Source of the DNA: NAT127 sp041655035
GTDB taxonomy: Bacteria > Pseudomonadota > Gammaproteobacteria > Pseudomonadales > Porticoccaceae
Reading direction: 5' to 3'
Assembly: GCA_041655035.1 (NCBI GenBank)
Contig: JBAZCN010000059.1
Location: 1-17,945, forward strand
Length of the DNA: 17,945 nucleotides
Both the position numbers and the translations under genes were made by a program. This document shows, in pieces, positions 14,901 through 17,945 of the stretch (position 1 is its first letter; every line of letters starts with the position of its first letter). Below the pieces are notes generated by a model. It did not search any database, was not told the DNA's origin, and saw only the letters and a list, made by a program, of their open reading frames with translations.

Positions 14901-15404
14901 CTATTTGTACGGATCTACCGGCTGCAGGTTATCGGGGATGACACCAATGGCCATGAACATGTTCAGCACGTCGGCAATACTGAAAAGGCGCCAGATCTTG
15001 CCTTCCTTGAATTTCAGGATCGAAAACCACTCGACACTGATTTCCTGGCCCCTCGGCGGAACGCCCATATAAGGGCCACCGGTTTGTTCGCCGACATGGT
15101 GGCAGTACACCCAGATCTCATCATCGCCCTTCGCCAGCGCGTCCTTGATACGATAGTGTGACGGCGGGAAGGTCTTGTAGAGATTCATTGGCGAGGTCTT
15201 CCACGACTGGTAACTGTTCAGATCGGGCCGATTGGGATTGTGATAGGTCATTTCGGGATGGAAATACTGGTCCATCCTTTCATCGAAGTGATTGGCGTTC
15301 ATCGCATTCAGAACATTTTTCCAGATTGTCACATTCTGCTTTTGACGTTCGGTCAAATGGGTCAATGAATCGATATCCACATGATCTTTGATCTCAATAG
15401 CCAT
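14901..15404 (-). CDS. SnoaL-like/NTF2-fold protein (ester cyclase family)
   Basis: This small protein of 167 residues has the cone-shaped NTF2/SnoaL pattern. An N-terminal helix (QKQNVTIWKNVLNAMNANHF) is followed by a DQYFHPEMTYHNPN turn, and paired strands ISVEWFSILKFKEGKIWRLFSIADVLNMF lie near the C-terminus. Family members include polyketide cyclases, isomerases and dehydratase-like enzymes; many stand beside Rieske or SDR enzymes in catabolic clusters. A GAGGAGA ribosome-binding site sits just before the ATG. It is first in the minus-strand unit with the hydrolase and is divergent from the Rieske alpha gene. An isomerase, dehydratase or cyclase role is inference only. Confidence 0.75.
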   Translation of the reverse strand: MAIEIKDHVDIDSLTHLTERQKQNVTIWKNVLNAMNANHFDERMDQYFHPEMTYHNPNRPDLNSYQSWKTSPMNLYKTFPPSHYRIKDALAKGDDEIWVYCHHVGEQTGGPYMGVPPRGQEISVEWFSILKFKEGKIWRLFSIADVLNMFMAIGVIPDNLQPVDPYK

Positions 15405-15526
15405 TTGGCATTCTCCTCTGATTTACATTCTTTAACCTGTTGGCATGGAGCACAGCGCCAGTGGCCATGCAGCATCTGCATAGTCACTCACTTTGAGTCA
15501 GCCGTTCAACCGCCAGCGACATGCAG

Positions 15527-15562
15527 GATCGGACATCCCGTATATTTGATCGGACAGTCCCG
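15527..15562. repeat. Two direct repeats, 21-base phase, candidate activator site
   Basis: GATCGGACATCCCG (15527-15540) and GATCGGACAGTCCCG (15548-15562) share GATCGGACA, and their starts are exactly 21 bases apart, two DNA turns. Same-face direct repeats of this kind are typical of AraC/XylS-type sites. The AraC protein encoded at 5338-6225 is the obvious candidate to bind them, but that is inference. Confidence 0.5.
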
Positions 15563-15634
15563 CATGATCCGTGCCCCCCGCCGGCCGACGACCATTTCGC
15601 CGTGCCGACGCCGGCCCTGTGCCGTTGCTTACAG

Positions 15635-15666
15635 GCTCTTTGTTTATAAGCTCTCTGTTTACAGAG
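15635..15666. repeat. 15-base direct repeat whose second copy forms a palindrome
   Basis: GCTCTTTGTTTATAA (15635) is followed directly by GCTCTCTGTTTACAG (15650), with 12 of 15 positions equal. The second copy runs into CTCTGT-TT-ACAGAG (15653-15666), a 14-base palindrome with perfect 6-base arms. The combination looks like a protein-binding site about 150 bases upstream of the Rieske alpha start. Confidence 0.5.
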
Positions 15667-15816
15667 CTAGCCGTGCAACAACCGATGATCAATGGCCACC
15701 ATGTCCGATGGGCATATCCTATGGCCGCTACTGCATAGAATTTACAGTGGGATTGATGCCCCGGATAACCTACATTCCATCCAGGACGCCATCCCAATCA
15801 GTAGAGATCGCCTCAC

Positions 15817-17211
15817 ATGAAGCCCGATGCTTTTTGCCTGTCTGACGGTACGACCCTCGATGCCCTGATCAACACCGATACCCGAGAAGTCTCGATGAGA
15901 GTGCTGTCCGACGCGGAAATCTATAATCTGGAGATGGACAGGATATTTGGCAAGGCCTGGATTGTCCTTGCCCATGCCAGTGAGATCCCCAACCCCGGCG
16001 ACTATGTAACCCGCGATTTGGGCCAGGACCCCGTTATCGTGACCCGGGACAAAGATGGCCGGATTCATGTGTCGCTGAACATCTGCCCCCATCGGGGCAT
16101 GCGTGTCTGTACGGCTGAAGCGGGCAACACCGGCATTCATCGCTGCAACTATCACGGCTGGGCTTTTCGCAGTGATGGCAGCTTTGTGGGCGCGCCGGTT
16201 GAGCGCGAGAAAATGCACGGCGATGTCTTCGCGAAGGAGAGCCTGGGCCTGGTGAAAGCGCGTGTCAGCCTCTATGGCGGCCTGGTCTTTGCCACCTGGA
16301 GCCACGACGGGCCTACCCTCGAAGAATTCCTCGGGGACGTGAAATTCTATTACGATATGCTTTTTTGCCGGACCGATTCCGGCCTGGAGGCGCTGGGCCC
16401 ACCCCAGAGAGTACTTATCAATGCCAACTGGAAAACCGCCGGCGAACAGTCCTGTGTGGACGGATACCACACCATATCCCTTCACAGGTACTTGCTGGAT
16501 ATTGGCCAGTACGGCGGCATCGGCGATGAGGTCTACGCCAACGCTCCCGCCATGTACGGCGTCGACATCGGCACCCGGCAAGGGCACGGTTTGCGATGCA
16601 TCCCGCCGGAAAACACCTTCTCAGCCATCATGGGTGGCAGGCTCGACGGTTTGACACCCGATGAAAGACTGAAAATACTTCCGCCGCCGGGGATTACGCC
16701 AAACCTCCTGCCACAGCTCAGAAAGCATCTTTCCGACGAGCAAGTCAGGCTGCTCGCCGAAGCGCCGCCGCAAGCGGGAGGGTTCTTTCCCAACATACTG
16801 TGGGTCTTCATCTACGCGCCAAACGCCGAAGGCGAGTTCGTGGGTGCGCTGGGACTCCACAGTTTCGTGCCCCGCGGACCGGATCACTTCGAGTTTTACA
16901 CTTGGTTCTTTGTTGAAAAAGATGCGCCCGAAGACACCAAGCAGAAGATGCTCGCCATGAGCATCTTCTATATGGGCTCTTCGAGCACTATCGAGCAGGA
17001 TGATTCCGACACCTGGCCCCATATGTCGAGCAATGCCAAAGGCCCCCAGGGCAGGAAGCAAACGCTCAAATACGGTGCCCTGGTCGGCGAGAACAAACCG
17101 CAAGGCTGGCCCGGTGGAGGGTTCGTTTATGAGGGCTTCAGCAAAGATGACAACCAATGGCAATGGTGGCTTGCCTACCGCGATTACATGCTTGCAGGCA
17201 AAACATCCTGA
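15817..17211 (+). CDS. Rieske aromatic ring-hydroxylating dioxygenase, alpha (large) subunit
   Basis: This is the catalytic subunit that adds O2 across an aromatic ring to form a cis-dihydrodiol or hydroxylated product. The Rieske [2Fe-2S] domain has Cys90-His92 (CPHRGMRVC) and Cys110-His113 (CNYHGW). The C-terminal catalytic domain carries Asp215, His218 and His223 (CVDGYHTISLH). Asp215 links the Rieske centre of the neighbouring subunit to the iron, and the EQDD motif near 393-396 supplies the third iron ligand. At 464 residues it has the length of class II/III alpha subunits. The segment after EQDD (SNAKGPQGRKQTLKYGAL) recalls the naphthalene/phthalate/PAH dioxygenase groups, but I cannot name the substrate. 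The start has only a weak ribosome-binding site. Ferredoxin and reductase genes are absent from the window. Confidence 0.93.
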   Translation: MKPDAFCLSDGTTLDALINTDTREVSMRVLSDAEIYNLEMDRIFGKAWIVLAHASEIPNPGDYVTRDLGQDPVIVTRDKDGRIHVSLNICPHRGMRVCTAEAGNTGIHRCNYHGWAFRSDGSFVGAPVEREKMHGDVFAKESLGLVKARVSLYGGLVFATWSHDGPTLEEFLGDVKFYYDMLFCRTDSGLEALGPPQRVLINANWKTAGEQSCVDGYHTISLHRYLLDIGQYGGIGDEVYANAPAMYGVDIGTRQGHGLRCIPPENTFSAIMGGRLDGLTPDERLKILPPPGITPNLLPQLRKHLSDEQVRLLAEAPPQAGGFFPNILWVFIYAPNAEGEFVGALGLHSFVPRGPDHFEFYTWFFVEKDAPEDTKQKMLAMSIFYMGSSSTIEQDDSDTWPHMSSNAKGPQGRKQTLKYGALVGENKPQGWPGGGFVYEGFSKDDNQWQWWLAYRDYMLAGKTS

Positions 17212-17226
17212 GATCGGGAGTTGACC

Positions 17227-17796
17227 ATGACCGCAACAAAGACATCGTCCGAAGGCACAGCCTCCGCACCGGAAACCGCTGGGTTGATACCCATGAATTC
17301 CCCCACCTACATCGACGCGGCCAACTTCCTGTTCACAGAGGCCGATCTCCTGGACGAGTTGCAATACGACGCCTGGCTTGCTCTTCTCGCCGAGGATCTG
17401 CGCTACACCGTGCCCCTTCGGCAGACCCGCTCCCGCGCCGACCAGGCCCAGAGTGTCGTCCGCACGATGAAACACTTTGATGATAATTACCTGTCCATCA
17501 AGGCGCGTATCGACCGGCTGAATACCAACAGCGCGTGGGCTGAAGACCCGCCGTCGCGGACCCGGCGGTTTGTGTCCAATATTCGCGTCTACACCACGGA
17601 TGTCGCCACTGAGCTGGCGGTAAAGAGCTATCTATTGCTGTCCCGCAATCGCTATGAACACTCTTCGATGATGTTTATCAGCGGGGTGCGGCACGACCGA
17701 ATCAGGCGCCACGGGGAAGGTTTCAAGCTCGTATCCCGGGACGTCATCATCGATCAGTCGGTGCTGGGCATGCCCAACCTTGGCGTATTTCTTTGA
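17227..17796 (+). CDS. Rieske aromatic ring-hydroxylating dioxygenase, beta (small) subunit
   Basis: This is the structural partner of the preceding alpha subunit in an alpha3beta3 hexamer. The 189 residues show the family patterns EADLLDELQYDAWLALLAED (38-57), which continues to YTVPLR, and WAEDPPSRTRRFVSNIRV (104-121), with the NTF2-like fold of these subunits. I chose ATG 17227 because GGGAG lies six bases upstream; a TTG at 17221 would add two residues and shorten that spacing. The gap to the alpha gene is 15 bases. The stop codon (17794-17796) is immediately followed by the inverted repeat that carries monooxygenase copy B, 27 bases before its ATG. Confidence 0.93.
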   Translation: MTATKTSSEGTASAPETAGLIPMNSPTYIDAANFLFTEADLLDELQYDAWLALLAEDLRYTVPLRQTRSRADQAQSVVRTMKHFDDNYLSIKARIDRLNTNSAWAEDPPSRTRRFVSNIRVYTTDVATELAVKSYLLLSRNRYEHSSMMFISGVRHDRIRRHGEGFKLVSRDVIIDQSVLGMPNLGVFL

Positions 17797-17945
17797 CAAT
17801 ACCGATAAAACCGGAGAGACCCGATGACCAGCAGTATGCTCGACCAGCACCGCGCACAGCAGGAATGGCGCTTTTGCGATGAGGATGAAAGCCGCATTAT
17901 CGACGCCATCAGGGAACTCAGGCCCCTGCTCCAGCGCGAGGCCGC
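17797..17945 (+). repeat. Inverted repeat arm B, starts one base after the Rieske beta stop and runs off the window
   Basis: This stretch matches the reverse complement of 9463-9611 at 148 of 149 positions. The homology starts immediately after the stop codon of the beta subunit. It includes the ribosome-binding site and the first 40 codons of the monooxygenase, identical at DNA level within the coding part. Such identity means a very recent duplication, ongoing gene conversion or an assembly effect. Confidence 0.95.
17824..17945 (+). CDS. Flavin-dependent monooxygenase, copy B (N-terminal fragment cut by window edge)
   Basis: The ATG at 17824 opens MTSSMLDQHRAQQEWRFCDE and continues through DESRIIDAIRELRPLLQREA, with every visible residue identical to the start of copy A (8352-9584). 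GGAGA lies six bases upstream. It is third in the Rieske alpha-beta unit with a 27-base gap, so the monooxygenase is probably co-expressed with the dioxygenase. This places the enzyme functionally with the upper pathway as well as with the hydroxyquinol genes. Only 40 codons are visible, so whether copy B is full length is unknown. Confidence 0.9.
   Translation, partial: MTSSMLDQHRAQQEWRFCDEDESRIIDAIRELRPLLQREA

Larger units (their letters stand above)
15405..15816. promoter_or_regulatory. 412-base divergent control region between the SnoaL-like gene and the Rieske dioxygenase genes
   Basis: No gene is supported here. The region must hold promoters for both directions. It contains several repeat structures that could be regulator sites: separated GCATGG/CCATGC arms at 15443-15470, ACTCA-CTT-TGAGT at 15486-15498, a 21-base-phased direct repeat at 15527-15562, and a 15-base repeat with a palindrome at 15635-15666. 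A possible -10 (TAGAAT, about 80 bases before the Rieske start) lacks a good -35, which would suit activator-dependent transcription. All promoter calls here are tentative. Confidence 0.55.

Overview
The window is moderately GC-rich proteobacterial DNA. The strong purine-rich ribosome-binding sites, the TonB-dependent outer-membrane receptor and the CatIJ-type CoA-transferase suggest a Gram-negative aerobe. A gammaproteobacterium is my best guess from gene style, but a sphingomonad-like host cannot be excluded. Almost every gene belongs to aromatic catabolism. No tRNA, rRNA, transposase, integrase or CRISPR array is visible.

Layout. (1) 1-1136, minus strand: the start of a short-chain dehydrogenase (SDR, cut by the window edge) and a zinc-free quinone-oxidoreductase-like MDR enzyme. 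(2) 1439-2242, minus: an IclR regulator of the PcaR/PobR type. It is divergent from (3) 2371-6225, plus: catI, catJ, a 3-oxoadipyl-CoA thiolase and an AraC-family regulator. (4) 6328-9584, minus: hydroxyquinol 1,2-dioxygenase, maleylacetate reductase and a flavin-dependent monooxygenase of the acyl-CoA-dehydrogenase fold. (5) 9762-15404, minus: a luciferase-like (LLM) oxidoreductase, an SDR, a TonB-dependent receptor, an alpha/beta hydrolase and a SnoaL-like protein. (6) 15817-17945, plus: the alpha and beta subunits of a Rieske ring-hydroxylating dioxygenase, then the first 122 bases of a second copy of the same flavin monooxygenase, cut by the window edge.

Pathway logic. Hydroxyquinol (1,2,4-trihydroxybenzene) is cleaved to maleylacetate and reduced to 3-oxoadipate. 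CatIJ activates this to 3-oxoadipyl-CoA, and the thiolase splits it to succinyl-CoA and acetyl-CoA. This lower pathway is complete in the window. The upper pathway is not identifiable from sequence alone. The Rieske dioxygenase, flavin monooxygenase, LLM enzyme, SDRs, hydrolase and SnoaL protein probably convert an imported substrate into hydroxyquinol. No ferredoxin or reductase for the Rieske enzyme, and no flavin reductase for the monooxygenase, is present here.

Most unusual points. First, an inverted repeat (9463-9611 and 17797-17945, one mismatch in 149 bases, running off the window) carries the 5' end of the flavin monooxygenase. One edge lies at the base after the Rieske beta-subunit stop codon. 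Recombination between the copies would flip about 8.2 kb and place the Rieske genes directly upstream of monooxygenase-maleylacetate reductase-hydroxyquinol dioxygenase on one strand. Second, two unrelated short tandem repeat arrays (17 bp x4 at 6280-6347; 18 bp x3 plus a partial at 8293-8360) each begin at or within the stop codon of a pathway gene. Third, the catI promoter region contains a palindrome and a PcaR-like operator.
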